A stretch of DNA of 64,000 nucleotides from Pseudomonadota bacterium (GCA_018241725.1 JAFEDI010000082.1:31854-95853), one strand, 5' to 3'; shown: positions 8,086-19,444, counted from the stretch's first letter. A program made the numbers and translations. Notes: generated from the sequence alone by a model not told the origin.

Positions 8086-8841
8086 TCAGGCCGCTTCTTT
8101 GCTGAGTTGCTGCAGTTCGTGGGACAGCATGCGTTCGTTCTTGACGAAGTAGCGATGCAGATCGCGCAGCTTCATCATGCGCACCTCCTCATCGGCGATC
8201 ACCGCCACCTGGGAGCGGATGCGCGACAACAGCAACTGGAGGCTCAGCACGCGCACGTCGATGTTGAGCGTGCCATCCACCAGGCGCAGCCACACCGGGT
8301 CGGTAAGACTCGGCACCTGGCTGCCGGGCAGCGGTTTTACGCCGTCCTCGAAATACGCGAGCACCGCGCTGAGCGGCCGTTGCGTTCCGGCCTCCTGAGC
8401 CGGGGCTGCCTCACCGACGCCGTGCTGGCCCTTGTCGAGGGCATAACGATAGCGCCACAGCTCGCCCATCGGCACCTCAAGCAGCGTGCACACGCCGGCC
8501 ATACCGACGCCTTCGTTGAGCAGTGACAGGATCTGCCGGTCCAGCGCCCGCGTGAAGGGCATGCCGGCCTCTCCCGCCCATTGCTGGCGTGGCAGCTCGC
8601 TGCCGAGGGGCGGACGCACCCGTACCTGCACCTTCCAACCGCCAAAACCGATATGGCGCCACATCACTTCCGGACCGCTCTCCACGGGCTTGCCGCGACC
8701 GAAGCCGAACCAGCTCCGTGGTGCCTCCACACCAATATAGACATCCATGCAGCGGTTGAACTCGTCGGCGCGGCAGTCCAGAACCGTCCAAGGTTCCTGG
8801 ACCTGCAGCAACTGGCGCCACAAACTCAGTGCATCTGCCAT
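8086..8841 (-). CDS. Protein resembling the N-terminus of ISL3 transposases, no zinc cysteines
   Basis: The protein has 251 residues. ATG at 8841 is chosen because GAGGTG lies 5 bases upstream; an in-frame extension exists but lacks support. Residues about 15-125 read like the zinc-finger plus helix-turn-helix head of ISL3-family transposases. They include a WRHIGFGGWKVQVRVRPP strand pair, then FTRALDRQILSLLNEG and MAGVCTLLEVPMGELWRYRY, which parallel the FT..FE..I..LL and VA.LLG.SW..VW helices. The finger cysteines are absent and no DDE catalytic domain follows. Instead there is a helical C-terminus. It may be a domesticated DNA-binding protein acting with the adjacent DUF6976-like gene; this assignment is an inference from pattern similarity. 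Confidence 0.5.
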   Translation of the reverse strand: MADALSLWRQLLQVQEPWTVLDCRADEFNRCMDVYIGVEAPRSWFGFGRGKPVESGPEVMWRHIGFGGWKVQVRVRPPLGSELPRQQWAGEAGMPFTRALDRQILSLLNEGVGMAGVCTLLEVPMGELWRYRYALDKGQHGVGEAAPAQEAGTQRPLSAVLAYFEDGVKPLPGSQVPSLTDPVWLRLVDGTLNIDVRVLSLQLLLSRIRSQVAVIADEEVRMMKLRDLHRYFVKNERMLSHELQQLSKEAA

Positions 8842-9195
8842 ACCCACCTCACTCGATAATCGTTGCCGGCACGCCATGCACGTCGGCCCAGGGACGGAAG
8901 CAAAGTGGAGAAACGCTGGCAAAGGACATGCCAGCCGCGTGTTTTCCTGGCGCTGACAGCCCGTCTCCGTGCGTACCGGGACATATCCATGCGGATGCCA
9001 CTCAGCACGCCATCAATTGCCGCGGCGCACCATGTACTGCATCTAAACACCTGCTCCGCCGTCAGGCGCAGAGCCTGCTACAGAGCGAGTCAACTGGCCC
9101 GGGCAAGAAACCCATCCCCATATTTCCGTGCGAAGGATATTACCGCCTGCACGGGGGCTTGGGGCCTCCCCAAAAGAGGTATTGGTACCACGCGA
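8842..9195. other. Intergenic stretch, no gene seen
   Basis: About 350 bases between the ISL3-N-like gene and the clpB terminator. I see no open frame with coding character or start signal, and no RNA-like structure. It should contain the minus-strand promoter of the two unknown genes, but no convincing -35/-10 pair stands out. Confidence 0.5.
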
Positions 9196-9235
9196 AACGA
9201 AAACGGAGCCGGCCTCCCGAAGGAAGCCGGCTCCG
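9196..9235 (-). terminator. Intrinsic terminator of clpB
   Basis: A perfect 10-bp stem (CGGAGCCGGC at 9204-9213 with GCCGGCTCCG at 9226-9235) lies 29 bases past the clpB stop. Read on the minus strand it is followed by TTTTCGTTTCG, a U-rich tail typical of rho-independent termination. Confidence 0.8.
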
Positions 9236-9264
9236 CTCACCTGGGCCGCCGATCAGAACTGCGC

Positions 9265-11844
<2,580 letters not shown>

Positions 11845-11872
11845 AAGGCCTCCGGATTTTGGTCTGAGGCCT

Positions 11873-11900
11873 AAATGGGGGAGCGGGGGCAAACTTCAAG
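11873..11900 (-). promoter_or_regulatory. Sigma-32 heat-shock promoter of clpB
   Basis: Read on the minus strand, CTTGAAG (11894-11900) and CCCCATTT (11873-11880) are separated by 13 bases. This closely matches the RpoH consensus CTTGAAA-N11-16-CCCCATNT. Transcription would begin near 11866, leaving a leader of roughly 20 bases before the clpB ATG. Confidence 0.85.
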
Positions 11901-11939
11901 GCCACCCGGCGCAGCCAGCTGATCTATATCAAACCGGAC

Positions 11940-12821
11940 TCAACGCAAGCCGTCGAGAAAAGCCATGACCCGCGCTGCAACCAGTTCCGGCGCTTCCACA
12001 TGGGGGTAGTGACCGCCGCCCTCCAGCAACAGGCTTTCGCCGCGTAGCAAGGCGGTAATGAGACGGGCCTCGTCAGCCGGATCGGCGAAATCCGGATCGT
12101 CGGAGCCCATCACCACCAGACTGGGCACACGGACCTGATCGAGGATCGCGTCCGTGTCGGCCTTCGACAAACCGATCATCGTCTCCAGCGCCTGCATGCG
12201 ACCCGGTTCGCGCAGGCTGCGGGCCAGGCGCTCGCGCTGCGCCGCCTGGTCGGGCGGCGGCGCCGGCGGAAACAGGCTGTCCCAGTATTTCAGCCAAAAA
12301 GCCGTCCGCCATGGCCCGGCAAAGCCCAGCCACAGGACGGCCCTCATCCACGGCGAAGCCGGCAGATCGCGTAGAACCGGGCCAAGCGACACCGTGCCGC
12401 GCACCCGCTCCGGCGCATCATGGGCTGCCCACAGGGCAGCACCGGCAGCGAAGGAGTTGCCGAGCACCACGGCCGACGGCATACCAAGGTGATCCATCAG
12501 CGCCAACACATCGCCGCCGAGCGCGTGGGCCGAGTAGTCCGCCCACGCAACGCTCGATTCGCCCTGCCCGCGCACATCCATGCTCACCACCCGATAGCCC
12601 GCCGCCGCCAGCAGCGGGCGCAGGAAACGGTACTGGGAGCGCAGATCGCCCATACCGGGCAGCGCGATGACAAGCGGACCGTCGCCGCCGCTGTCGTCAT
12701 AGGCAAGCAGTCCACCGTCACGCGCCAAGAAGCGGGTGGCGGGAATCGGTCCGAGCTCTTCGGCGGCAACCGGGGTGGTCAAGAAAGCAGCCAGCAACAA
12801 CAGGGAGGGCAGGAGCTTCAT
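11940..12821 (-). CDS. Secreted alpha/beta hydrolase
   Basis: The protein has 293 residues with an N-terminal signal peptide (MKLLPSLLLLAAFLTTPVAA). The alpha/beta-hydrolase fold shows an oxyanion-loop stretch (LVIALPGMGDLRSQYRFL), strand DVRGQGES, nucleophile elbow GNSFAAG with the catalytic Ser, acid Asp in MGSDDPDFADP and His in EGGGHYPHVEAPE. Substrate unknown; esterase or peptidase-like activity is possible. ATG at 12821 is chosen because it starts the signal peptide; an upstream extension of 23 codons would destroy it. It is divergent from the LysR gene, 97 bases away. This is the usual geometry of a LysR regulator and its target. Confidence 0.82.
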   Translation of the reverse strand: MKLLPSLLLLAAFLTTPVAAEELGPIPATRFLARDGGLLAYDDSGGDGPLVIALPGMGDLRSQYRFLRPLLAAAGYRVVSMDVRGQGESSVAWADYSAHALGGDVLALMDHLGMPSAVVLGNSFAAGAALWAAHDAPERVRGTVSLGPVLRDLPASPWMRAVLWLGFAGPWRTAFWLKYWDSLFPPAPPPDQAAQRERLARSLREPGRMQALETMIGLSKADTDAILDQVRVPSLVVMGSDDPDFADPADEARLITALLRGESLLLEGGGHYPHVEAPELVAARVMAFLDGLR

Positions 12822-12873
12822 CGTCGTGACGTCCAGCGAGAGGGGAATAGCGTCACTGTAGGGATTTGGCCCC

Positions 12874-12921
12874 CATACGAAAATTGCCAAAACTCGTTGA
12901 GAGGCTATACATTTTCGTATG
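12874..12921. promoter_or_regulatory. Perfect 11-bp inverted repeat between hydrolase and lysR genes
   Basis: CATACGAAAAT (12874-12884) and ATTTTCGTATG (12911-12921) are exact reverse complements separated by 26 bases. The right arm covers the lysR start codon and the left arm overlaps its -35 box. Such placement suits an autoregulatory operator for the divergent LysR protein, though the classical T-N11-A core is not obvious. Confidence 0.6.
12884..12911 (+). promoter_or_regulatory. Predicted promoter of the LysR gene, possibly leaderless
   Basis: TTGCCA (12884-12889) and TATACA (12906-12911) are spaced 16 bases and match sigma-70 boxes at 5/6 and 4/6 positions. The expected transcription start falls at about 12918-12919, on the ATG itself. 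No Shine-Dalgarno sequence is present, so a leaderless message is likely. Confidence 0.55.
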
Positions 12922-13821
12922 AGCTCAACCTTGCCCGACGAACCCGACTGGGACCTCTATCGCAGCTTTCTGCACGTCTTGCGCGAAGGCAGCCTGTCCG
13001 GCGCCGCGCGCACCCTCGGCACCACGCAGCCGACCGTCGGACGCCGCCTGCAAGCCCTGGAGGCCGCCCTCGGGTGCACGCTGTTCATCCGCACGCAGAC
13101 CGGCCTGCAGGCCACCGACGCCGCCCGGCGCCTGAGCGCGCCGGCCGAGGCGATGGCCGCCCAGGCCGGCGCGCTGCGGCGGGCAGCCTCCGCCGGCAAC
13201 GACGACATCGCCGGCACGGTGCGCCTCACCGCCAGCGAAACCGTCGGCGGCGAGGTGTTGCCGCCCATCCTTGCCGATCTGCAGGCCGCCTATCCGGCGA
13301 TCCGCATCGAACTGACCCTCACGAACCGCAGCGAAGACCTGCTGCAGCGGGAAGCCGACATCGCGGTGCGCATGCTCCGCCCGAGCCAGGACGCCCTCGT
13401 CGCCCGCCGCATCGGCACGCTGGCCATCGGCCTCTACGCCCACCGCCGCTACGCGGAACGGCGCGGCCTGCCCACGTGCATCGAGGGACTGGCCGGCCAC
13501 GCGCTGATCGGCTTCGACCGGGACGCCAACGCATTGCGCACCCTGCAACAAAGCGGCCTGCCGCTGACGCCCGAGGACTTTGCCTTCCGCTCCGACAGCG
13601 AGCACGCCCAGCACGCGGCCCTCCTCGCCGGCCTCGGCATCGGCGCCTGTCAGGCCGCCATCGCCGCGCGCCAGCCGGATCTGTTGCCGGTACTGCCGGA
13701 ACAAGTCCGCTTCGAACTGGAGATGTGGCTGGCGATGCACGAAGACCTGCGCGACGACCCGCGCATCCGGCGGGTTTTCGATTTTCTCGCCGACGGGCTG
13801 GTACGCCACACCCGCGGCTAG
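12919..13821 (+). CDS. LysR-family transcriptional regulator
   Basis: This 300-residue regulator has an N-terminal winged HTH (about 11-70: WDLYRSFLHVLREGSLSGAA, TTQPTVGRRLQALEAALG) and a C-terminal periplasmic-binding-like effector domain (about 95-295). The effector domain includes VRLTASETVGGEVLPP and RIGTLAIGLYAHRRY. The HTH variant with TQPTVGRRLQALE belongs to the large group regulating nearby oxidoreductases or transporters; its ligand is unknown. Its stop codon overlaps the stop of the convergent flavoprotein gene inside the tetranucleotide CTAG. Divergence from the secreted hydrolase and the shared inverted repeat suggest control of that gene and of itself. Confidence 0.9.
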   Translation: MSSTLPDEPDWDLYRSFLHVLREGSLSGAARTLGTTQPTVGRRLQALEAALGCTLFIRTQTGLQATDAARRLSAPAEAMAAQAGALRRAASAGNDDIAGTVRLTASETVGGEVLPPILADLQAAYPAIRIELTLTNRSEDLLQREADIAVRMLRPSQDALVARRIGTLAIGLYAHRRYAERRGLPTCIEGLAGHALIGFDRDANALRTLQQSGLPLTPEDFAFRSDSEHAQHAALLAGLGIGACQAAIAARQPDLLPVLPEQVRFELEMWLAMHEDLRDDPRIRRVFDFLADGLVRHTRG

Positions 13822-15152
13822 CGCATCTGGAACAGCTCCTGGTGGAAATCCGCATCGGCCAGCCCGTGGGCGACAAAGTCTTCCCGCAGGGCCTGCCCGA
13901 AAGCCGGCGGACCGCAGAACCAGATGCTCGCATCCGCCCATGCCGGCACCGCCGCGCGGACGCGGTCGCCATCCAGCCGTCCGTCCCGCTTCCCCACCAG
14001 CAGGTGCAGGCGCACCCCGGCCGCCGCCGCGTCGGCCACCAACTTGTCGATAGCGGCCTGCTCGAAGTCCGCCGTCGGATGGAACAGGTCGATGCTTTGC
14101 GTGCCCGCGGTGCGAGCGAGCTGCTTCATCCGCGCGACGAAAGGCGTGATGCCGATGCCTGCCCCAACCCAGATCTGGCGGGACTTGCGGTCCTCGAAAT
14201 CGAAACAACCGTAGGGGCCTTCGACACGCACCGGCATGCCCACGCGCAAGCTGTCGCGCAGACGGCCGGTATGGTCGCCGAGGGCCTTGGTGATGAAGAC
14301 GATGCGGCGCTCGGCGGCATCCCACGCCGACGCGATGGTGTAGGGATGCGCGCCTTCCTTCGGGTTGGAGGTCACGAAGGCGAACTGCCCCGCCGTGTGC
14401 CCGGACCACCCCGCATCGAGTTCGATGGCCGTCTCCAGCACGCGCAGTTCCGGATAATAGGTCAGCGCCCCGATGCGCCCGCCGACCCGCCGCCGGGCGC
14501 CGATCCGCCCCGTCAGGGACAGCAGCGCGGCCGTCACTCCGGCGAGAATCAAGACCGCCATCACCCAGCCCAGCGGCTGCGCCCAGTAGGCGAACTTCAT
14601 CAGCACCAGGGAGTGATAGGCGAGCACCAGAAACAACGCCGCCAGCCATTTGTGGGTTTTGGTGAACAGGTGATAGGGAAAGCGTTTGACGAGGGCCAGC
14701 GCGATCAGCACGACCGCCGCGTAGAAGGCCCATTCCCCGAGGGACTCCGCCGTGCCCCGCTGCGTGCGCAGCCAGCCTTCGAGCAGTCCCAGGCTCTCGC
14801 CGGACGGCGGTTTGCGCGGCGGCTTGACCAGCCAGCCCCAGCCGACCATCCACTTGGTGCCCTTCGCCACCCACCAGTGCAGCACGCCGGCAACCAGCGC
14901 CGCGATACCCAGCCATTTGTGCAGCCGGTACATCTTGTCGAGCCCGTCCAGATGCGGCTCCAGCCACTTCGGCCGCACCGCCAGCAACATGCCGACGCTC
15001 ATCGCCCCGATGGCGATCACACCGCTGAACTGGACAAAGACCGTCCGGAAGGAAAAATAGGTAAAGGGCTCCGGCACCAGCGTGTCGGCCAGCAGCCACA
15101 GCCCGGCGAGCGCCAGCAAGGACGCCCCCAAGACGAGTTTGATGCGTTTCAT
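13818..15152 (-). CDS. Ferric-reductase-like transmembrane flavoprotein (ferredoxin reductase family)
   Basis: The protein has 444 residues. The N-terminal half holds about six membrane helices of the ferric-reductase/NADPH-oxidase type, with histidines suited to heme binding (YRLHKWLG, VLHWWVAKG, FTKTHKWLAALFLVLAYHS). The C-terminal half has an FAD-binding barrel (HPYTIASAW, about 270) and an NAD(P)-binding domain with VGAGIGITPFVARM (about 325) and the terminal FCGPPAFGQAL. It should pass electrons from NAD(P)H through FAD and heme across the inner membrane; the acceptor (ferric iron, oxygen or another) is unknown. ATG at 15152 is chosen over one 11 codons upstream because it begins the first helix cleanly. 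Confidence 0.82.
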   Translation of the reverse strand: MKRIKLVLGASLLALAGLWLLADTLVPEPFTYFSFRTVFVQFSGVIAIGAMSVGMLLAVRPKWLEPHLDGLDKMYRLHKWLGIAALVAGVLHWWVAKGTKWMVGWGWLVKPPRKPPSGESLGLLEGWLRTQRGTAESLGEWAFYAAVVLIALALVKRFPYHLFTKTHKWLAALFLVLAYHSLVLMKFAYWAQPLGWVMAVLILAGVTAALLSLTGRIGARRRVGGRIGALTYYPELRVLETAIELDAGWSGHTAGQFAFVTSNPKEGAHPYTIASAWDAAERRIVFITKALGDHTGRLRDSLRVGMPVRVEGPYGCFDFEDRKSRQIWVGAGIGITPFVARMKQLARTAGTQSIDLFHPTADFEQAAIDKLVADAAAAGVRLHLLVGKRDGRLDGDRVRAAVPAWADASIWFCGPPAFGQALREDFVAHGLADADFHQELFQMR

Positions 15153-15210
15153 GATCGATCTCGAAACATGGCGCGGCATGCCCACGCCGACTTCATGGCG
15201 GCACTACGGA

Positions 15211-16284
15211 TCAACCGACGCGGATGCGCTCACCGTAGCCGGTCATCTCCAGGTAACCGCGGCCCACTTCCCGTCCGCCTTCGATGACCCGCACCGCCCC
15301 CTCCCAGTACATTGAACCGGTGGAGCGACGGCTGTCCAGCTCCTGGTCGTCGAGCAGCGGGCGCAACCCGAATTCCCGCTCGCCGACGCGCAGCCGCCAT
15401 TCCACCGGATAGCGGATGCCCGTGCGCGGCGAACGCCATTCCCGACCGGGCGTGAAGACGACCTCCGCCGGACGCATGACCCGCGCGCCACCGCCAGCCA
15501 GTTGCCAAGTCGCCGCCGCCCACAACGCCCGCCCCTGCCCGTCGCGCAGGCGGAAGGCCATCAGCGCGCTGCCGTCATCCAGGTTGAGGCCAACCCAGTC
15601 CCAGCCCTTGGCGCCGTCCGGCAGCAGCTCGCTGGACCATTCGTGGTCCAGCCAGGCTCGGCCGCGCACGGGCAGTTGCTTCCCGTCGAGGGTCACGCTG
15701 CCGCTCACCGCCAGCTGCGGGCGGCTGTAGTAGTAGCTGGCGTGGCGCGGATCGGCGGCCTTGGCGCTGAAGCCGCCCTGGCCGTTGAGCAGCGGTGGCC
15801 CCGCCGGTCGCAGCTCCAGCGAGTAGGCGAAATCCTCGGCATGCACTTCGGCGCGGTAACGCTCGCCATCCAGTGCGAAACGCCAGTCGCCGACCCATAC
15901 GCCGGTGCGCCCCAACTCGAAGCCAGCCCGCCCGAAACCAACCCGCGCGGAGCGCTCCCCGTGGCGCAGGCGCTCCAGGCGCGGATCGGCGATTGCTGCG
16001 TGGGCCAGGATCAACTGGCGCGGCGAAAAGGCGCTCGGGCTGTCCTCCCCCACGCCGGTCCGGACACGGAAGAAGGTCGTCTGGAAGCCCAGCGGACTGC
16101 CGTCCGGCAGGTTCAGCCAGCCGGTGGCATACCACCACTCGGTACGGAAATCCGGGTGGGCGCCATGGTCGGCCGGAAAGACCAGCCGCCGGCCCGGCAG
16201 CACCGGCGCAAAATCCACCGCCGCCGTGGCGGAACGCCCGGCCGCCCCGAGGGCCAGCGCCAGCAGGAAACGACGCCGCTCCAT
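15211..16284 (-). CDS. AttH/CrtC-like lipocalin-fold protein, exported
   Basis: The protein has 357 residues. The N-terminus (MERRRFLLALALGAAGRSATA) is a signal peptide with a twin-Arg-like RRRF start. The mature part shows the AttH/CrtC signatures TEWWYATGWL, the DHEWSS motif in a tandem lipocalin fold, WDWVGLNLDDGSALMAFRLR and GYLEMTGYG. The family includes carotenoid 1,2-hydratase, but no carotenoid genes lie here. It overlaps the stop of an FtsX-like permease by one base (TGATG) and is the last gene of an ABC operon. It therefore fits the AttH component of AttEFGH-type exporters, whose substrate is unknown. Confidence 0.8.
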   Translation of the reverse strand: MERRRFLLALALGAAGRSATAAVDFAPVLPGRRLVFPADHGAHPDFRTEWWYATGWLNLPDGSPLGFQTTFFRVRTGVGEDSPSAFSPRQLILAHAAIADPRLERLRHGERSARVGFGRAGFELGRTGVWVGDWRFALDGERYRAEVHAEDFAYSLELRPAGPPLLNGQGGFSAKAADPRHASYYYSRPQLAVSGSVTLDGKQLPVRGRAWLDHEWSSELLPDGAKGWDWVGLNLDDGSALMAFRLRDGQGRALWAAATWQLAGGGARVMRPAEVVFTPGREWRSPRTGIRYPVEWRLRVGEREFGLRPLLDDQELDSRRSTGSMYWEGAVRVIEGGREVGRGYLEMTGYGERIRVG

Positions 16285-18794
16285 CACCAGTCCTCCCGCA
16301 CCGCCAGCACCGCGTCCCGGCGCATCGCCTGGCGCCCGGCAAGCACTGCGGCGAGCGCCGCCAGCGCCACCAGGCCAAGGCCGAAAATCAGCAGCGACAG
16401 CCACGGCACATGCAAATCCATGCTCCAGTGGAAGCTCTGCCGATTGACCACCTCGATCAACACAAGCCCGATCGCCCCACCCGCCAGCAGACCTGCCAAC
16501 ACTCCGACGCCGGCGGCCAGCGCGCCCTCCTGGGCCAGCATCCAGCCAATCTGGCGGCGCGTCAGCCCCAGGTGACGCAGCATCCCGAACTCCTTGCGGC
16601 GGGCCGCAGCCAACGCCGCGAAGCTGGCCGCCACGCCGGCCAGGCCGATAGCCACCGCCACCGCTTCGAGCAGGTAGGTCACCGCGAAAGTACGGTCGAA
16701 GATGCGCAGCGTGATCGCCCGGATCTCCCCGGGGAAAGTCACTTCCAGCACGCCGGGGCCGGCCAGCGCGCTCAGCGCATTGGCCGTGCGCAGCGCGTCC
16801 GCGCCGGGCGCGAGGTGGATCGCCGCGTCGTTGGCAAGGCGGTCGCCCGTCAGGCGGCGGTAGGCGTCCAGGTCGATCATGACCGCGCCGGTCTGGCGCG
16901 CATAGTCCCGCCACACGCCGGCCACCGTCAGGCGCACCGGCTTGCCGGCCAGTGGCAGCTCGACCTGCTGGCCGGGCCGCCAGCCGTACAAGTCCTGCAT
17001 GGCCTCGGAGATCCATACCTCCGGCCCGTCCACGGCAACCGGCTGGCCGACCAACGGCAGGCCGCCGCCGGCAGCCGACACCGGCCGCGCCAGCAGGGCC
17101 ACCGGTGCGTGCCCGGCGGCCAGGCGCAGCCCGTCGTGGCGGGTAAAGGCAACGGACCCGACACCTGCAGTCGCAACGATGCGCGCCTGCAGTGCTTCGT
17201 CCAGGTAGCCGCCGGACTGGGCACGGCCGGCGCGCAGGTAGAGGTCGGCCGGCAGCAGCTGGGTCAGCCACTGGTCCACCGAATCCCGGAAGGACGCCAC
17301 CATGATCGCCATCGCCGCCGCCAGCGCGACACTGGTCAGCACGCCAGCGGCCGCCACTACCGCGTGACCGGGTGCCGCGGCGAGCCGGGCCACCGCCAGC
17401 CGTGCGGCCACCGGTCCACCGCCCGGCAGCAGGCGGGCCAGCAACGCGGCGATGGACGGCAACAACAGCACCGCCCCAGCCAGTATGCAGGCCACCGCCA
17501 AGTAGCCGCCGAGGGGCAGCCCATCCAGCGGCGGAATCGCGCAGGCCGCCAGGCTGCCAGCCAACAAAGCCAGGCCGAACAACGGATGGCCGCGCCCGCC
17601 GTGCAGCGCAGCCTCGTCACCCGCCTTCAGGGCTTGAGCCGGCGCCACCGTGGCGGCTTCCTTGGCTGGCAGCCACGCACCGGCCACACCAGCCACAACA
17701 CCGAGCAGCGTATAGACAGCACTGGCCAGCGGCTGGAACTGCAGGCGCGGCGCCAGGCCGGCGAAGTAGCCGGCCCCCAGGTCGCCGCCGAGCAGAGCAA
17801 GCGCCCCCCAGGCGAGCCCATGGCCGGTCACCACGCCGAGCACGCCGCCAAAGAGGCCGACCGCCGCCCCCTCGCAGACGAGCCAGCCGAACAAGGCGTT
17901 CTGCGACAGGCCGATGGCGCGCAGGAACGCGAACTCGCTACGCCGGCGCACCACCGACAAGGCCTGCGCCGAAAAGACCAGGAAGCCGCCAGTGAGCAGC
18001 GCGATCGCCGCCAGCAAAGTCAGGTTCACCCGGTAGGCCCGCGACAGGTTGGCCGCCTGGTCCGCCTCGGCGGCCGGCGTCTCCACCAGCACACCGTCCG
18101 GTAATTCGGCCTGCAGGCTGCGCCGGGCGGTTTCCGCATCGACGCCGCCCTTCAGGCGCAGATCGATGCGGGTCAGGTGGCCGAGCTTGCCGAACAGGGT
18201 CTGTACGGCGGCGATGTCCATCACGCCAAGGCAGCGTCCGTCGCCCATCGCCGGCAGATCGCCGGCCACTTTCAGCGCGACCTCCGCGCTGCCGGCCTGC
18301 ACGCGCAGCAAGCCGCCCGCTTTCACGCCAAGCGCGTCGACCGCCGCGTGGGACAGGAAAACCCCGTCGCCGGCGAAGATTGCGTAGCGGTCGCCGCCGT
18401 CAGCGCGGGGCAGCAGCTGCGGCGTAACCCGCGCCAGCACGAAGGCATCGACGCCCAGCACCTGCAGGGACTCGTCGTGCCCCACCAGCCGCACCTCGAC
18501 CTCTAGCACTGGACTGGCCTCGGCTACGTCCGGATGGGCCGCCAGCCGCGCGTAGAGCTGTTCGTCGAAGCCACCGCGCGGCCCGACCACCTGCAGGTCC
18601 GCAGCCCCCGCCATGTTGCGCAGGCCCCGGTCGAACTCCGACAACGCCGCCTCATGCACAGCCTGCACGGCCATGCCCAGCGCCACGCCGAGCACGATGG
18701 CGACCAACGAGAACAGCGTCGTCAGCCGCCGCCGGGCCAGGGAGCCGAGGAATACCGGCGCCAGGCACCTCCACCCCATCACCTGTCCGTTCAC
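16284..18794 (-). CDS. FtsX-family ABC transporter permease (AttF/AttG fused type)
   Basis: This 836-residue integral membrane protein has an N-terminal helix, a large periplasmic MacB-like domain, and FtsX core helices (about 245-385). A central helix block, a second periplasmic region and a final FtsX core (about 700-815, ending AGRQAMRRDAVLAVREDW) follow. The duplicated FtsX architecture suggests a fusion of two half-permeases, matching the AttFG pair of related systems. It probably begins at GTG 18794, overlapping the ATPase stop as GTGA; an ATG five codons later is an alternative. Such permeases extract or push lipid-like substrates rather than forming a channel. Confidence 0.82.
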   Translation of the reverse strand: MNGQVMGWRCLAPVFLGSLARRRLTTLFSLVAIVLGVALGMAVQAVHEAALSEFDRGLRNMAGAADLQVVGPRGGFDEQLYARLAAHPDVAEASPVLEVEVRLVGHDESLQVLGVDAFVLARVTPQLLPRADGGDRYAIFAGDGVFLSHAAVDALGVKAGGLLRVQAGSAEVALKVAGDLPAMGDGRCLGVMDIAAVQTLFGKLGHLTRIDLRLKGGVDAETARRSLQAELPDGVLVETPAAEADQAANLSRAYRVNLTLLAAIALLTGGFLVFSAQALSVVRRRSEFAFLRAIGLSQNALFGWLVCEGAAVGLFGGVLGVVTGHGLAWGALALLGGDLGAGYFAGLAPRLQFQPLASAVYTLLGVVAGVAGAWLPAKEAATVAPAQALKAGDEAALHGGRGHPLFGLALLAGSLAACAIPPLDGLPLGGYLAVACILAGAVLLLPSIAALLARLLPGGGPVAARLAVARLAAAPGHAVVAAAGVLTSVALAAAMAIMVASFRDSVDQWLTQLLPADLYLRAGRAQSGGYLDEALQARIVATAGVGSVAFTRHDGLRLAAGHAPVALLARPVSAAGGGLPLVGQPVAVDGPEVWISEAMQDLYGWRPGQQVELPLAGKPVRLTVAGVWRDYARQTGAVMIDLDAYRRLTGDRLANDAAIHLAPGADALRTANALSALAGPGVLEVTFPGEIRAITLRIFDRTFAVTYLLEAVAVAIGLAGVAASFAALAAARRKEFGMLRHLGLTRRQIGWMLAQEGALAAGVGVLAGLLAGGAIGLVLIEVVNRQSFHWSMDLHVPWLSLLIFGLGLVALAALAAVLAGRQAMRRDAVLAVREDW

Positions 18795-19444
18795 CCGCGC
18801 AAGCCTTCCGCCGTTAGATGCAGAATCCGGTCGGCGGTCGCCGCTGCCTCCAGGGAATGGGTGACCAGGATGCCGATCGTCCCGGCGGTGCGAATGCGTT
18901 CGGCCAGCAGGGCCAGCACCCGCGCCGCATTGGCCGGGTCCAGGTTGCCAGTCGGCTCGTCGGCGAGCACCAGGCGCGGAACATGAACCAGCGCCCGGGC
19001 GATGGCGACCCGCTGCATCTCGCCACCCGACAGCTCCCGCGGCCAGCTACCAGCCCGCGCGCCCAGTCCCACCGCGTCGAGCAGCTGGCGGGCCGGGCCG
19101 TCGGCGGCCTCCTGCTCGACGCCCTGCAGCCACAAGGGCAGCGCCACGTTCTGAACCACGTCGAGGTGCGGCAGAATATGGAAGGCCTGGAACACGAAGC
19201 CCAGCTTGTCACGACGCAGACGGGTCAGCGCATCCTCATCGTGCTGCGCATAGTCCTCGCCGTCGAGACGCAAGCGGCCACTGTCGGGCCGGTCCAGTCC
19301 GGCGATGAGGTTCAGCAGCGTAGACTTGCCGACCCCCGACTCGCCGACGATGGCCACATACTCGCCAGGAGCAAGGCGCAGGGAAATGTTCTGCAGCACG
19401 GTCCGGCCATTGAAGCTGCGGGACAGGTTTTCGATTTCGAGCAT
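18791..19444 (-). CDS. ABC transporter ATP-binding protein, LolD/MacB type
   Basis: This 217-residue nucleotide-binding domain has Walker A GESGVGKST (about 35-43), the Q-loop in FVFQAFHILPHLDV, signature LSGGEM, Walker B LVLADEPTGNLDP and the H-loop in VTHSLEA. It energises the permease encoded immediately downstream (4-base GTGA overlap). With the AttH-like gene it makes a complete three-gene exporter. Its nearest relatives are the LolD/MacB/YbbA group, which work mechanically with FtsX-type permeases. Confidence 0.9.
   Translation of the reverse strand: MLEIENLSRSFNGRTVLQNISLRLAPGEYVAIVGESGVGKSTLLNLIAGLDRPDSGRLRLDGEDYAQHDEDALTRLRRDKLGFVFQAFHILPHLDVVQNVALPLWLQGVEQEAADGPARQLLDAVGLGARAGSWPRELSGGEMQRVAIARALVHVPRLVLADEPTGNLDPANAARVLALLAERIRTAGTIGILVTHSLEAAATADRILHLTAEGLRG

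Noticed and set aside
12420-15287. Long plus-strand open frame through lysR and opposite the flavoprotein
   Set aside because: It overlaps a convincing LysR gene in another frame and the reductase on the other strand; the product is Arg/Pro/His-rich with no recognisable domain.
15211-16284. Carotenoid 1,2-hydratase (crtC)
   Set aside because: No other carotenoid gene is nearby, and the gene is fused into an ABC exporter operon, which fits AttH better.
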